From Nocardiopsis halophila DSM 44494 (lineage in GTDB: Bacteria; Actinomycetota; Actinomycetes; Streptosporangiales; Streptosporangiaceae), in NCBI RefSeq assembly GCF_000341245.1, contig NZ_ANAD01000017.1, positions 1 to 42,841 of the forward strand: a DNA stretch of 42,841 nucleotides. The letters are read 5' to 3'. Positions within the stretch are counted from its first letter, which is position 1. Every line of letters starts with the position of its first letter. The notes beneath the pieces were generated by a model. That model was not told where the DNA came from, did not search any database, and saw only the letters and a program-made list of their open reading frames with translations. This document shows positions 7,553-16,423 of this stretch, piece by piece. Both the position numbers and the translations under genes were made by a program.

Positions 7553-10003
7553 TCAGTCGTCGGTCAGCCCTTCGGCAGGTGCCACCCGGGCCGCCCGGCG
7601 GGCCGGTACCACCGAGGCCGCCACCCCGATCACCGACGACGCGGCCGCGACCAGGGCGAGCGACCCCCAGGGGACGTCGACCACGAGGGGCGCGGTCGCC
7701 CCGACGATCGCGCCGACGCCCGCGATCCCGAACGGCACACCGATGAGGATCCCCAGCGCCGCGCCGAGCAGCCCGATCACCACCGCCTCGGCCGCCAGCG
7801 TCCCCCGCAGTCCCGCCCTGGACAGGCCCAGCGCCCTCAGGAGCGCCGACTCCCGCGTGCGCTCAAGGACCGACAGGCCCAGGGTGTTGGCGACGCCCAC
7901 CGCCGCAATCACCACGGTCACCAGGAGCATCGCCAGCGACAGGCCGACGAGCATGTCGAGCACTTCGGTGATGTCGCCGCGCTCGCTCAGCGCGCCGCCG
8001 ACGAGGATCTGCGGGTCGTCGGCCGCGATGCGGGCCATCCCGTCCGCGATCATGTCGCGGTCGGCGCCGTCCTCGGCCACGCCCCACACCATCGAGCGAA
8101 CGGTCTCCACTCCCAGCGCGTCCAGGACGTCGTCACGGACCACCGGCGCCGGTGTCCCCGACGCCGAGGCGAGCTCCGACGTGCGGACCGTGAAGTCGCG
8201 CTCGGTGCTCCCGCCTGAGGACTCCAGGGTCAGGCGGACCCTGTCGCCTGCTCTCGCGCCGAGTGTGCTCATCTGGTCGTCGGTGACGAGCAGCGTGGGG
8301 TCGGCGCCGCCGTCCAACCGTCCGACGTCGGCCTCCGAGGCCAAAGCCTGCGAGACCCCGACCAGCCTCGTCTCGCCCAGCGCCCCCATCCGCACGTCGG
8401 CCGTGCGCACGGGCTCCGCCGCCCTCAGGGAATCGAGCGATTCGATCGACCGGACGGTGTCGGGCGAGACCGGTCCGTCCGCCACGCGCGCGCTCACGTC
8501 CACCGGGTAGCGGTCGCGCAGATCCGCGTCGATCGTCGCCCGTCCCGTCGCCGCCGCCGTGGAGAGGGCCGTGATGAGTCCGAGCCCCAGGACGAGGGCG
8601 AGGGTCGCCGTGGCCGCACGCCCCGTGTTGCGCGCCAGGTTCGCCCCGGCCAGGGACGCCACCCCGCCCATTCCGCGCATCAGGACCTGCACGCCCTGGA
8701 GGCACCGGGCGATGGGGTACCTGAGCGCCGCCAGCAGTCCGAGCGCAGCGGCGAACCCTGCGACCACCGTGACGACCGGGGACGAGGCGGCCGTCCCGAC
8801 CGCCATCCCCACCGCCCCTGCCACGGCCGCGAGCGTTCCCGCCGCGTGCACCGCGCCGAAGCGGACCGATCCGCTCAGCGCCGCCGAGCGCAGCGCCTCC
8901 ACGGGGGCCGTCGCCGCCGCCCGGCGCGCCGGAAGCCATGCGGCGCCGACCGCGGTGCCCGTTCCCACGAGGAAGGCCGCCAGCAGAGCCCACAGGCCCA
9001 CTCTGAAGCCGTCCCCTGCCAGCCCCATCGCCGCGGCGCCCGCGTACCCGAGGGCCGTCCCTCCGGCGGTGCCCGCCAGCGCACCCGCCGCCCCGGTGAT
9101 CGCCGCCTCCATAGCGACCAGCGCCCGTACCTGGCCGCGATGGGCCCCCACCAGGCGCAGCAGGGCCGTGTCGCGGCGGCGCTGCGCCAGCAGGACGGTG
9201 AAGGTGTTGGCGATGACCATGCCCGACGCGAGCAGGGCGACCAGGGCGAACGCCAGCAGCACCACCTCGATCTGCCGCGAGCCGCCCGCGAAGCGGTCGG
9301 CGGCCTCCTCCGCCTGCCGCTCGGCGGTGGAGGCCTCCAGGCCCGCCGGCAGCCCGGCGTTCAACCGCGCGACCGCCTCCTCGGGACTCGTGCCCGGGGC
9401 GGTCAGCGCCAGCGCGGTGTCCGGGGTGTCGCCGGCGAAGAAGCCTTCCGGGGCGTAGAGCCGGTACTGCACGCCGGTCAGCGGCCGGAAGTCGAGGTCG
9501 GCGACGCCCACCAGGGTCGCCTCGGCCTCGGCCCCGTCGGCGTCGAGGAGCCGGACCCGGTCGCCCACGCCCAGTCCGGCGTCGCGGACCGTGGCGGGGT
9601 CGGCCATGACCTCGCCGGGCGCTTCGGGCCACCGCCCCTCGGCCGGCTCGAACCAGCGCAGGTCGGGCCGTTCGGCGATGCCGGAGACGTTGGCCGTACC
9701 GCGCCGTTCCTCGGTGAGGAGCTGGACGGTGCGGGCGTGGACGGGGGCGACGGCCGCGATTCCGGACCGTTCGGCGATGCCGTCGGCCCAGTCGGGGCCG
9801 GGGTCCGCGGCGTCGGGGTCGCGGTCGACGACCACGTCGGCGGCGGACAGCGGAGCGGCGGCGACCGCGCGCAGTCCGGCGTCCGTGGTCGCGGTGAACA
9901 CGGCCGTCGCTGCGAGGAAGGCGGTGCCGAGCGCGACGGCGAGCAGGACGGCGGCCAGGCGGACGGGACGGGCGCGCACGTGCGCCCAGGCCTGAAGGAG
10001 CAT
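7553..10003 (-). CDS. ABC transporter permease with two FtsX/MacB domains
   Basis: An 816-residue permease. An N-terminal helix (VRLAAVLLAVALGTAFLAATAVF) is followed by a large outside MacB-like domain, a bundle of helices near 245-365, more central helices, a second outside domain (about 480-680) and a final helix set (about 690-800) ending PARRAARVAPAEGLTDD. This duplicated FtsX layout is typical of actinobacterial exporters of lipids, peptides or antibiotics. Its ATG overlaps the TGA of the ATPase gene by one base (TGATG), so the two are translationally coupled. The substrate cannot be inferred. Confidence 0.9.
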   Translation of the reverse strand: MLLQAWAHVRARPVRLAAVLLAVALGTAFLAATAVFTATTDAGLRAVAAAPLSAADVVVDRDPDAADPGPDWADGIAERSGIAAVAPVHARTVQLLTEERRGTANVSGIAERPDLRWFEPAEGRWPEAPGEVMADPATVRDAGLGVGDRVRLLDADGAEAEATLVGVADLDFRPLTGVQYRLYAPEGFFAGDTPDTALALTAPGTSPEEAVARLNAGLPAGLEASTAERQAEEAADRFAGGSRQIEVVLLAFALVALLASGMVIANTFTVLLAQRRRDTALLRLVGAHRGQVRALVAMEAAITGAAGALAGTAGGTALGYAGAAAMGLAGDGFRVGLWALLAAFLVGTGTAVGAAWLPARRAAATAPVEALRSAALSGSVRFGAVHAAGTLAAVAGAVGMAVGTAASSPVVTVVAGFAAALGLLAALRYPIARCLQGVQVLMRGMGGVASLAGANLARNTGRAATATLALVLGLGLITALSTAAATGRATIDADLRDRYPVDVSARVADGPVSPDTVRSIESLDSLRAAEPVRTADVRMGALGETRLVGVSQALASEADVGRLDGGADPTLLVTDDQMSTLGARAGDRVRLTLESSGGSTERDFTVRTSELASASGTPAPVVRDDVLDALGVETVRSMVWGVAEDGADRDMIADGMARIAADDPQILVGGALSERGDITEVLDMLVGLSLAMLLVTVVIAAVGVANTLGLSVLERTRESALLRALGLSRAGLRGTLAAEAVVIGLLGAALGILIGVPFGIAGVGAIVGATAPLVVDVPWGSLALVAAASSVIGVAASVVPARRAARVAPAEGLTDD

Positions 10004-10794
10004 CAGTCCCCCGCCCCGGCCATGGCCGCCATGACGCCCTCGGCGGTGGGGCGGTCCACCGTTCCGTTCAGCGCGCCGTCGGACATCAGGACGGCCCGGT
10101 CGGCGTAGGTGGCGGCGACGGGGTCGTGGGTCACCATGACGATGGTCCGGCCCAGCCGGTCGCAGGCGGCCCGGAGGTGGTCGAGGAGTTCCCGGCCTGT
10201 GGCGACGTCGAGGGCCCCCGTGGGCTCGTCGGCGAAGATGACGGCAGGCCGGGTGAGGAGCGCGCGGGCGACCGCGACCCGCTGCTGCTGGCCTCCGGAC
10301 AGGTGGCCGGGCCGATGGTCGAGGCGGTCCCCGAGGCGCAGCGAGGAGACGATCTCGTCGTAGAGCGCAGGGTCGGGTCGCTGCCCCGAGAGCTTGAGGG
10401 GCAGGAGGATGTTCTGCTCGGCGGTGAGTGCGGGCAGGAGGTTGAAGGCTTGGAAGACGAAGCCGATGCGTTCACGCCGCAGGGCGGTCAGTTCGCGGTC
10501 GCTGAGCGCCGCAAGGTCGTGCCCTTCTACGGCGACGGTCCCGCCCGTCGGGGTGTCGAGCCCCGCGAGCAGGTGCATGAGCGTGGACTTGCCCGAGCCC
10601 GAAGGGCCCATGACGGCGGTGAACTCCCCGCGGGAGAAGGCGAGGTCGACCCCTGCCACGGCGGTGACGGCCGTGGGCCCCTGCCCGTACCGCTTCACCA
10701 GTCCGGTCGCTTGGAGGGCGTGTTCGTGCCCCGTGCGGGGCGGTGTGGTCCCGGTGGCCTGTGTGGCCTTCGTGCTCCGTGTAGCTGGACGCAT
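10003..10794 (-). CDS. MacB/LolD-type ABC transporter ATP-binding protein
   Basis: A 263-residue ATPase that powers the permease encoded immediately downstream. Walker A is GPSGSGKST (about 63-71), the Q-loop lies in [11 protein letters not shown], the signature is LSGGQQQR, Walker B is [13 protein letters not shown], and the switch His is in VMVTHDP. The GFVFQxFNLLP and DEPTGALD motifs are characteristic of the LolD/MacB subfamily. The first 25 residues are non-conserved, so a slightly later start is possible. No regulator gene is next to it. Confidence 0.92.
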   Translation of the reverse strand: MRPATRSTKATQATGTTPPRTGHEHALQATGLVKRYGQGPTAVTAVAGVDLAFSRGEFTAVMGPSGSGKSTLMHLLAGLDTPTGGTVAVEGHDLAALSDRELTALRRERIGFVFQAFNLLPALTAEQNILLPLKLSGQRPDPALYDEIVSSLRLGDRLDHRPGHLSGGQQQRVAVARALLTRPAVIFADEPTGALDVATGRELLDHLRAACDRLGRTIVMVTHDPVAATYADRAVLMSDGALNGTVDRPTAEGVMAAMAGAGD

Positions 10795-10949
10795 GTCTCC
10801 GCTTCCGTGTCGTGTCCGGCCGTGGACGGCACGTTATGAAGCGGGGGACCAGCGTCGACAGCGCCGATCGGCAGGGAGGTACCCCTTGCTTTCGTCAGGG
10901 TTCCACCGCCCGGCACGGTGCGGGGGATCGTGTGCGGGGGGCGTCGTGT

Positions 10950-10976
10950 GCGGGGCCGACGGCCGGTCGGCCCCGC
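10950..10976 (-). terminator. Terminator of the LysE-family gene
   Basis: GCGGGGCCGAC (10950-10960) and GTCGGCCCCGC (10966-10976) form a perfect 11-bp stem with a 5-base loop, four bases after the leftward stop codon at 10981. Confidence 0.7.
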
Positions 10977-10980
10977 GGCC

Positions 10981-11634
10981 TCAGCGCACGTCCAGGACCA
11001 GGCGGGCGGCGAGGGCACCGAAGACGGCCGCGCACGCCCGGTCGATCCACCGGCGCACGGGCCCGCGGCGGAGCAGGCGCTCGGAGAGCATGCCGGCCAT
11101 GATGCCGACGGTCCCGTCCACCAGCAGCCCGATGACGACGAACAGGCACCCCAGGAGCAGGAGCTGGGCGGTCACCGGGAGGGCCCCCGGACCCGTCGTC
11201 ACGAACTGCGGGAGGAACGCCAGGTAGAACAGGACGACCTTGGGGTTGGCCAGGTTGGTCAGCGTCGCCATGGCGTAGACCCGGCGGAGTGAGCGCGCGG
11301 CCGGGACCGGTGCCGCGCCGGTGGCGTCAGGGGCCTCGTCCTTGCGGCGGCGGCTGTCGCGGAGCGCGGTGAACGCGAGGTAGGCGAGGAAGGCGGCGCC
11401 CAGCAGGCGCACGGCGTCGAGGAGGTGGGGGGCGGCGCTGATGAGCGCCCCGAGGCCGAAGGCGGCGGCCAGAGTGTGGCCGAACAGCCCCGTGCACATC
11501 CCCAGGGCCGCGACCACCCCGACCTTGCGGCCGCCGGCGGCGGCGTTGGCCATGATGTAGAGCATGTCGGGCCCCGGCGCGATGCTGAGGAGGAGGACGG
11601 CGAGGGAGAAGGCGGCGACCATGGCGGGATCCAT
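10981..11634 (-). CDS. LysE/RhtB-family amino-acid exporter
   Basis: A 217-residue inner-membrane protein with about six helices. The family motif is LLLSIAPGPDMLYIMANAAAGGRKVGVVAALG near the start, and the second conserved block is TNLANPKVVLFYLAFLPQFV. RhtB-type members export homoserine, threonine, leucine or related metabolites by proton exchange. Length is normal and ATG 11634 gives the usual family start. The gene stands alone: a strong terminator follows, and the 64-bp palindrome lies 103 bp upstream. The substrate is unknown. Confidence 0.9.
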   Translation of the reverse strand: MDPAMVAAFSLAVLLLSIAPGPDMLYIMANAAAGGRKVGVVAALGMCTGLFGHTLAAAFGLGALISAAPHLLDAVRLLGAAFLAYLAFTALRDSRRRKDEAPDATGAAPVPAARSLRRVYAMATLTNLANPKVVLFYLAFLPQFVTTGPGALPVTAQLLLLGCLFVVIGLLVDGTVGIMAGMLSERLLRRGPVRRWIDRACAAVFGALAARLVLDVR

Positions 11635-11736
11635 GCCGGGATTCTGCCACGCGGCGCCTGTGCGCTGGGAGTAGGGGCGTCACGTGGGGATACGGGAGGA
11701 CATCCGTCTGAAAGGCGCCCCACCGGCCCGAACCCG

Positions 11737-11800
11737 CGTTGATCTCGGGGGAGTCGGCCTTGTACCGGCCGGTACAAGGCCGACTCCCCCGAGATCAACG
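11737..11800. repeat. Perfect 64-bp palindrome
   Basis: Two 32-base arms (11737-11768 and 11769-11800) are exact reverse complements with no loop; symmetry stops at 11736/11801. The outer ends read CGTTGATCTCGGGGGAGTCG and the centre is GTACCGGCCGGTAC. It lies between the divergent LysE gene (start 11634) and the BtrH-like gene (start 11896), so it is not at the 3' end of either. It may be a dispersed palindromic element or a large cruciform or operator site. Confidence 0.95.
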
Positions 11801-11895
11801 AGAACCGGCCGGAGCCGCCCCACTGCCCGCACGGCCGCGCGACCATAATGGGGGCCCGGCCGTTCGCCTCGGTTCGGGAACGGAGAGGGGCCGCC

Positions 11896-12930
11896 ATGGA
11901 GCTCGGCAAGGTGATCGTGGACGGGGCGGAAGCCCGCGGGATGCAGCACTGCGAGACGACGGCGCTCGGCGTGCTCCTTCGGCACCGAGGGATCGATCTG
12001 TCCGAGCCCATGCTCTTCGGCCTAGGGGCCGGACTCTCCTTCGTCTACTGGGACAGCAAGCAGATGCCCTTCCCCTTCCTCGGGGGACGGGTCAAGCCTT
12101 TCGAGCTCACCAAGAACCTGGCCTCCGCACTCGGGCTGGAACTCTCGGTCCGCGAGACGACCTCCGCGCGCAAGGCGTGGGAGAACGCGGCCTCCCTCAT
12201 CGACGCCGGGTGCCCTGTCGGCTTGCAGCTCGACAGTTACCACCTGGACTACTTCGGCTCGAAGGTGCACTTCGGGGGCCATGTCGTTGCCATGTACGGC
12301 TACGACGAGCACGACGCGTACCTGATCGATACCGACCAGCAGGGCGGGACGGTCTCCACGAGCCGGTCCTCACTCGCTCAGGCCAGGGCCGCGCGCGGTC
12401 CGATGACCGCCAGGAACCGGTCCTTCTCGGTCGCCGCCGTACCCGACAGGGCGGGGGATCCGTCCCCGCTCCGGGAGCGGATCGTTCCCGCCGTCACCGC
12501 GTGCGCCCGCGCCTTCCTCGACCCGCCCATCGCCAACCTGGGCCACCGCGGAATCGACAAGGCCGGCACGCTGGTCAGGGGATGGCTCCGGAGGACCGAG
12601 GATCCGGAGGTCGACCTCCCACAGGCCGCCCTGCTGATGGAGAAGGGCGGTACCGGAGGGGCCCTGTTCCGCAACCTCTATCGGGACTTCCTCGGCGAGT
12701 GCACCGGGCTGGTCGACAGTCCCCGCCTGCGCACCGGCCACCGCCTCTACGGCGAGGCGGCCCCCCTATGGACGGAAGCCGCGGATCTCATCGCGAAGGC
12801 CGGTCGAACGGGTGAAACGCGGTACCTGGACCAGGCGGGGACGGTTCTGGGCGATCTCTCACGCATCGAGCGTGAGGCGATGCAGGCCCTGAGCCTTCTG
12901 GGAGACGAGGACCCGAGGCCTGCCGTCTAG
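11896..12930 (+). CDS. BtrH N-terminal domain / DUF4872 protein
   Basis: A 344-residue protein. The N-terminal half matches the BtrH_N family: GMQHCETTALGVLLRHRGIDLSEPMLFGLGAGLSF, then FGGHVVAMYGYDEHDAYLIDTD. BtrH of butirosin biosynthesis is an acyltransferase with a papain-like fold; here Cys19, His129 and Asp145 could form the triad. The C-terminal half is the helical DUF4872 region. GAGAGGGG lies 5-6 bases before ATG 11896. No carrier-protein or aminoglycoside genes are near, so an acyl transfer, amidase or peptidase-like role remains an inference. The adjacent 3' gene is on the other strand. Confidence 0.8.
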   Translation: MELGKVIVDGAEARGMQHCETTALGVLLRHRGIDLSEPMLFGLGAGLSFVYWDSKQMPFPFLGGRVKPFELTKNLASALGLELSVRETTSARKAWENAASLIDAGCPVGLQLDSYHLDYFGSKVHFGGHVVAMYGYDEHDAYLIDTDQQGGTVSTSRSSLAQARAARGPMTARNRSFSVAAVPDRAGDPSPLRERIVPAVTACARAFLDPPIANLGHRGIDKAGTLVRGWLRRTEDPEVDLPQAALLMEKGGTGGALFRNLYRDFLGECTGLVDSPRLRTGHRLYGEAAPLWTEAADLIAKAGRTGETRYLDQAGTVLGDLSRIEREAMQALSLLGDEDPRPAV

Positions 12931-12987
12931 GTGCGGCGTTCCCGGCCTCTCCGGGAACCGAACACCGCTCCAGGCCTCGGGTGCCGG

Positions 12988-13769
12988 TCATGCCATGTCG
13001 GTGTAGCGGTGCACGCGGTCGAAGCGCAGGGCCGCAAGGTCCCGACGGCGGAGCACCCAGTGGATCACGCCGCCGTCCAGCTCCTCGACGTCGTCCCCGC
13101 ACCTCCACGTGGCCAGGAGCGCCCAGTCCTCAGCCTCCTCCCCGGCCTTCTCGCGGGCCCAGTGGACAGGGTCGTTCTGGAGGACGATCGGGTGCCCGCC
13201 GATCTGGAGGTCCCATCCGGGCGGCAGGCCGTACACCTCCCTCCATGCGTCGTCCAATTCCTCAGCGAGCTCGAAGTGCTCGTCCTCAGGCGCGGGCCCC
13301 CACCGGTCGACGGCGAAGCTCTCGCAGGACTGCGGCTCCAAGCGTCGATACGACCGGGTCGCCTGCTTCGCCGTGAAGGGGACGCGCTCGCCGACGGGGC
13401 GGGCGACCGCGGCCGACCCCTCGGGGACGTGCACGACCTCGCCGGGCGCCGGCCCCTGTCTCCTGTCAGCGGGGTCGGCGAACAGCAGGAGGTGCCCTCC
13501 CGCCGGCAGGGGGAGGTCGGTTCCGCCGGACGGGAGGGCTGCGCAGTCGATCGAGGCGACGAAGGGCGACGGAGGGTCGGGCGCCCCTGCGGAAGAGTCG
13601 GGTTCCCGCCCAGCCTGGCCACAGGCGGTCCGTCTCCGCTGTCGCCGCCGTCTCCGAGGTAGACCGCAGGCAGGACGTCTCGGATCCACTCCTCCGTCTC
13701 GTCGGCGGGAAGGTTCCGCGATGCGGCCTCGGCGCGGAACCGGTCTCCGTTGGTGGATTCATCGGGCAT
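12988..13769 (-). pseudogene. DUF1963 (YwqG-like) gene broken by a one-base deletion
   Basis: The N-terminal part (ATG 13767-13769, MPDESTNGDRF...) reads in one frame to GGNPTLPQG, and the rest (APDPPSPFVASIDCAALP to the stop at 12988) reads in another. The span is 782 bp, one base short of whole codons. Restoring a single G in the minus-strand GGGG tract (13584-13587) joins the halves into a continuous 260-residue protein with the usual DUF1963 order: GG-P-LP, then FVASIDCAALP, LPAGGHLLLFAD and GGHPIVLQNDP. DUF1963 proteins (for example YwqG) have no settled role; one has been placed in toxin/immunity contexts. This may be a true frameshift or an assembly error in a homopolymer. Confidence 0.85.
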
Positions 13770-13779
13770 GGCGGACACC

Positions 13780-15006
13780 CTAGGCAGACGGGCGCCGTGC
13801 GGCCGCCGCGAGGAGCGCTCCCAGGAGGAGCACCCCTGCGACCACGACGACGATCCCGGCGAACCCGAGCCCCGCGGCACCGGCGGCCAGCTGGGGGCCG
13901 ATGCCCGCACCGACGAACATGGAGAAGGCGTAGAGCGCCGTCCCCACCCCCTGGCGCTCCGGCCCCGCGTGTTCGCCGATGCTCTGCACCAGCGCGGGCG
14001 CCGCGACCAGGATGGCGGCGGTGAAGACCAGCAGGACGGCGCCGAGGCCGATGGTGCTGCCTCCCATGAGAGCGGTGGCCAGGACCGAGAGCGCTGCGAG
14101 GGCGAGACCGGCGACGGCACGCGTCCCGGCGTTCCATCGCCCCAGGACGCCCGCGAGGAAGGGGACGGCCACCATCGCGGGCAGCGCGGAGGCGCGCAGG
14201 ACGAGCAGGGCGCCGTCGTCGCCCGCGATCTCCGGCGGCCCTGCGACGGTGACGGCCGTGTAGACCGCGACGAACCCGCCGAGCAGCGTGGCGGTGGCGG
14301 CGAAGAGCGCCGCCGGCCGGGGCTCGAAGAACAGGCCGGGCATGGCGGCGAAGGCCCCGAGCAGGCCGCGCCGTCCGTCGTTCCGGGACGGAAGGAGGAC
14401 GGCGCGTGCGACGGGGGCGGCGGCCAGCAGGGCGGCGGCACTGACCAGGAAGACCGCCTGCCAGCCCGCGACGAGGGTGATGCCCTGCGCGGCGATCTGC
14501 ATGACGGGGGCGGAGGCCAGGGCGGCCCCGCTGACCGCCGTCATCGCGGCCGGGCGGTGCTCCGGGCGGATGTGCTCGGCGACGTAGGCGAACGCGGCCG
14601 GGGCGAGCGTGGCGGTGGTCAGCCCCTGCAGCGCACGCAGGGCGATGGCCGACTCGGGGGACTGCGCGGCGGCCACGAGCGCGGTGGTGGCGGCCGTGGC
14701 GACCAGGCCCCAGGTGATGGTGGCGCGGGGGCCGAAGCGCGCGCACAGGGGGCCCGCGAAGAGGAAGCCGACGGCGTAGGCGAGGGCGAAGGCCGTGGAG
14801 ACCCAGGTGAGGGCGTGCGGGGTGGATCCCAGGTCCTCGGCCATCGGCCCGAGCAGGGCGAGGACGGAGTACATCTGGCCGACCATCGGGATCGCGGCGG
14901 CCGCGAGCAGGGCGATGGCGGGGCCCGTGCGCGCCCAGGCCGGAGCGGCGCCGCCGGGACCGGCGGCGGGCGGGGACGGGGGAACCGCGGAGGTAGGTGG
15001 GGTCAT
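13780..15006 (-). CDS. MFS efflux transporter
   Basis: A 408-residue major facilitator with about 12 helices. Visible elements are a helix-1/2 region (IALLAAAAIPMVGQMYSVLALLGPMAEDLG), the motif-A-like loop LFAGPLCARFGPRATITWG, and LRALQGLTTATLAPAAFAYVAEHIRPEHR, typical of drug exporters of the DHA1 type. ATG 15006 is preferred because the MTPPTSAV start follows AAGGT at good distance and the promoter boxes end just upstream; open codons further out cross the regulator gene. It is divergent from a TetR gene with an operator in its promoter, so it is probably induced by its own substrate. Confidence 0.88.
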   Translation of the reverse strand: MTPPTSAVPPSPPAAGPGGAAPAWARTGPAIALLAAAAIPMVGQMYSVLALLGPMAEDLGSTPHALTWVSTAFALAYAVGFLFAGPLCARFGPRATITWGLVATAATTALVAAAQSPESAIALRALQGLTTATLAPAAFAYVAEHIRPEHRPAAMTAVSGAALASAPVMQIAAQGITLVAGWQAVFLVSAAALLAAAPVARAVLLPSRNDGRRGLLGAFAAMPGLFFEPRPAALFAATATLLGGFVAVYTAVTVAGPPEIAGDDGALLVLRASALPAMVAVPFLAGVLGRWNAGTRAVAGLALAALSVLATALMGGSTIGLGAVLLVFTAAILVAAPALVQSIGEHAGPERQGVGTALYAFSMFVGAGIGPQLAAGAAGLGFAGIVVVVAGVLLLGALLAAAARRPSA

Positions 15007-15015
15007 GGCCGGGAC

Positions 15016-15043
15016 CTTATACAACCAACCTTTCGGTTGGCAA
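15016..15043 (-). promoter_or_regulatory. MFS promoter with an operator between -35 and -10
   Basis: On the minus strand TTGCCA (15043-15038) and TATAAG (15021-15016) are separated by 16 bp. Between them lies the inverted repeat CCAACC-N4-GGTTGG (15025-15040). A TetR dimer here would block RNA polymerase directly. The TetR gene starts at 15094 in the opposite direction. A second weaker dyad (CCGAC/GTCGG, 15058-15073) lies before that start. Confidence 0.75.
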
Positions 15044-15093
15044 CTTCTCCACGGCTCCCGACAGACCGGTCGGTGGGCGGTACCCTGTCCGCC

Positions 15094-15759
15094 ATGCCCC
15101 GCGACGCCGCTGCCACCCGCGCCAAGCTCCTCTCCGCCGCCCGCGACGAGTTCGCCGAGCACGGGGTCGGGGGTGCGCGCGTCGAACGCATCGCCAAGCG
15201 CGCGGGCGTCAACAAGGAGCGCATCTACGGGCACTTCGGCAACAAGGAGGCCCTGTTCGAGGCGGTGATGGTCGACGCCCTCGCCGAGCACACGAACGGC
15301 ATCGGCCTGCCCTCGGGCGACATCGCCGAGTACGCGGGGCGGCTCTACGAGTTCCACCGCAAGAACCCGCAGCTGCTGCGCCTGCTCATGTGGGAGTCGC
15401 TGCACTACGGGGAGGACGCCGAACTCCCCGGACGGGAGAACCGCCGGGCCCTCTACACCGAGAAGGTGGGGGCCTTGGCGGGGCTGCTGGGCACGCGGGC
15501 CGACCGGCGGACGACGTCGCTGATGATGGTGCTGATCGGCCTGGCGGCCTGGCCGTCCACCCTGCCGCAGCTGAACCGCCTGATCTCGGACGTGTCCGAG
15601 GAGCCGACCTCCGGGGAGGACCTGGACACCGCCGTCCGGGACACCATCGTCGAGGTGGTCCGCAAGGCGACGGCGGACTGGAGCGACGGGGGACCCGACG
15701 GCGGCGGTGGGCCCGGCGGGGACGGCCCCGGCGGGGACGGCCGGCCGGAGGGCTCCTGA
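15094..15759 (+). CDS. TetR-family repressor of the divergent MFS gene
   Basis: A 221-residue protein with a canonical N-terminal HTH: RAKLLSAARDEFAEHGVGGARVERIAKRAGVNKERIYGHFGNKEALFEAVM (about residues 9-58). The C-terminal ligand domain contains FHRKNPQLLRLLMWESLHYG, and the extreme tail is a low-complexity Gly/Asp/Pro stretch. Its start is 88 bp from the divergent exporter start, and the operator between them fits a TetR dimer. It is probably a drug-responsive local repressor; the ligand is unknown. Confidence 0.9.
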   Translation: MPRDAAATRAKLLSAARDEFAEHGVGGARVERIAKRAGVNKERIYGHFGNKEALFEAVMVDALAEHTNGIGLPSGDIAEYAGRLYEFHRKNPQLLRLLMWESLHYGEDAELPGRENRRALYTEKVGALAGLLGTRADRRTTSLMMVLIGLAAWPSTLPQLNRLISDVSEEPTSGEDLDTAVRDTIVEVVRKATADWSDGGPDGGGGPGGDGPGGDGRPEGS

Positions 15760-15766
15760 CGGACGG

Positions 15767-16288
15767 TCAGGCGCGCCAGGCCCCGGGGTAGTCCGGCAGG
15801 GGGCGGCGGATCTCCAGCCCCGCGCTGAGCCACCACGGGCCCGCGCACAGCAACGCCGCGACCACCGTCCAGGCAGGGTTCCAGGGCACGAACACCCCGA
15901 GGATCAGCACGACGGGGAAGACCAGCGAGAACAGCCACCGGGGCCACACGTGGCGGCGCTGCCCCAGGAACGGGGCCACGGTCAGGGCGGTCCGGCGCTT
16001 CCACACGGGCCCGAGGACCACCGGCGTGAGCACGAAGGGCAGGACGGTGAAGGGGAAGCCCTCCCCTTCCTGCCACACGAGTCCGAGCAGCGTCACCGTG
16101 ACGGCGGCGGCCCCTCCGGAGAACAGCCCGAGCCCCAGGCAGAAGAGCACGTACGACCTGCGCAGCCGCGCCACCACCGCCCAGTGCTCACGCCAGGCCT
16201 GCTCGCCCAGGGGCGTGCCGATCAGGGCCTCCATCCGCGACCACGAGGCCACGGCTTGCATGAGGACGGGCTGCTGGGGTGCGGACAC
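15767..16288 (-). CDS. Unknown integral membrane protein
   Basis: About 173 residues with no recognised family. A soluble start (about residues 1-45, ALIGTPLGEQAWREHWAVVARLRRS) precedes three to five hydrophobic segments: YVLFCLGLGLFSGGAAAVTVTLLGLVW, FPFTVLPFVLTPVVLGPVW and WLFSLVFPVVLILGVFVPW...VVAALLCAGPWWLS. GTG 16288 is chosen because GGAG lies five bases upstream; an earlier start at 16342 is open but lacks a ribosome binding site. It converges with the TetR gene (stops 8 bp apart) and is divergent from the gene at 16424. Confidence 0.7.
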   Translation of the reverse strand: MSAPQQPVLMQAVASWSRMEALIGTPLGEQAWREHWAVVARLRRSYVLFCLGLGLFSGGAAAVTVTLLGLVWQEGEGFPFTVLPFVLTPVVLGPVWKRRTALTVAPFLGQRRHVWPRWLFSLVFPVVLILGVFVPWNPAWTVVAALLCAGPWWLSAGLEIRRPLPDYPGAWRA

Positions 16289-16423
16289 GCGCTCTCCGTT
16301 CGGGGGGTCGAGGGGGTGTGCGGTCGGAGCCGGTCGGAGCACGAATCACCTTATACAGGTGCCTTCCGCACCGCAGGTGGCTACCATCGGCCTCCTGTGC
16401 CCGGACGACCCCAGGAACCTCCC

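Noticed and set aside
11737-11800. The 64-bp palindrome as a transcription terminator
   Set aside because: It lies between divergent starts, not after any stop codon, and has no loop or U-run.
11739-12815. A long rightward frame starting inside the 64-bp palindrome
   Set aside because: The BtrH-like frame at 11896-12930 has family motifs and a ribosome binding site; the alternative is Arg/Gly/Pro-rich and starts in the palindrome.
13750-15759. A single 669-codon rightward gene across the MFS region
   Set aside because: Its first two thirds are a Gly/Asp/Arg-rich antisense of the MFS gene; only the part from ATG 15094 is a TetR protein.
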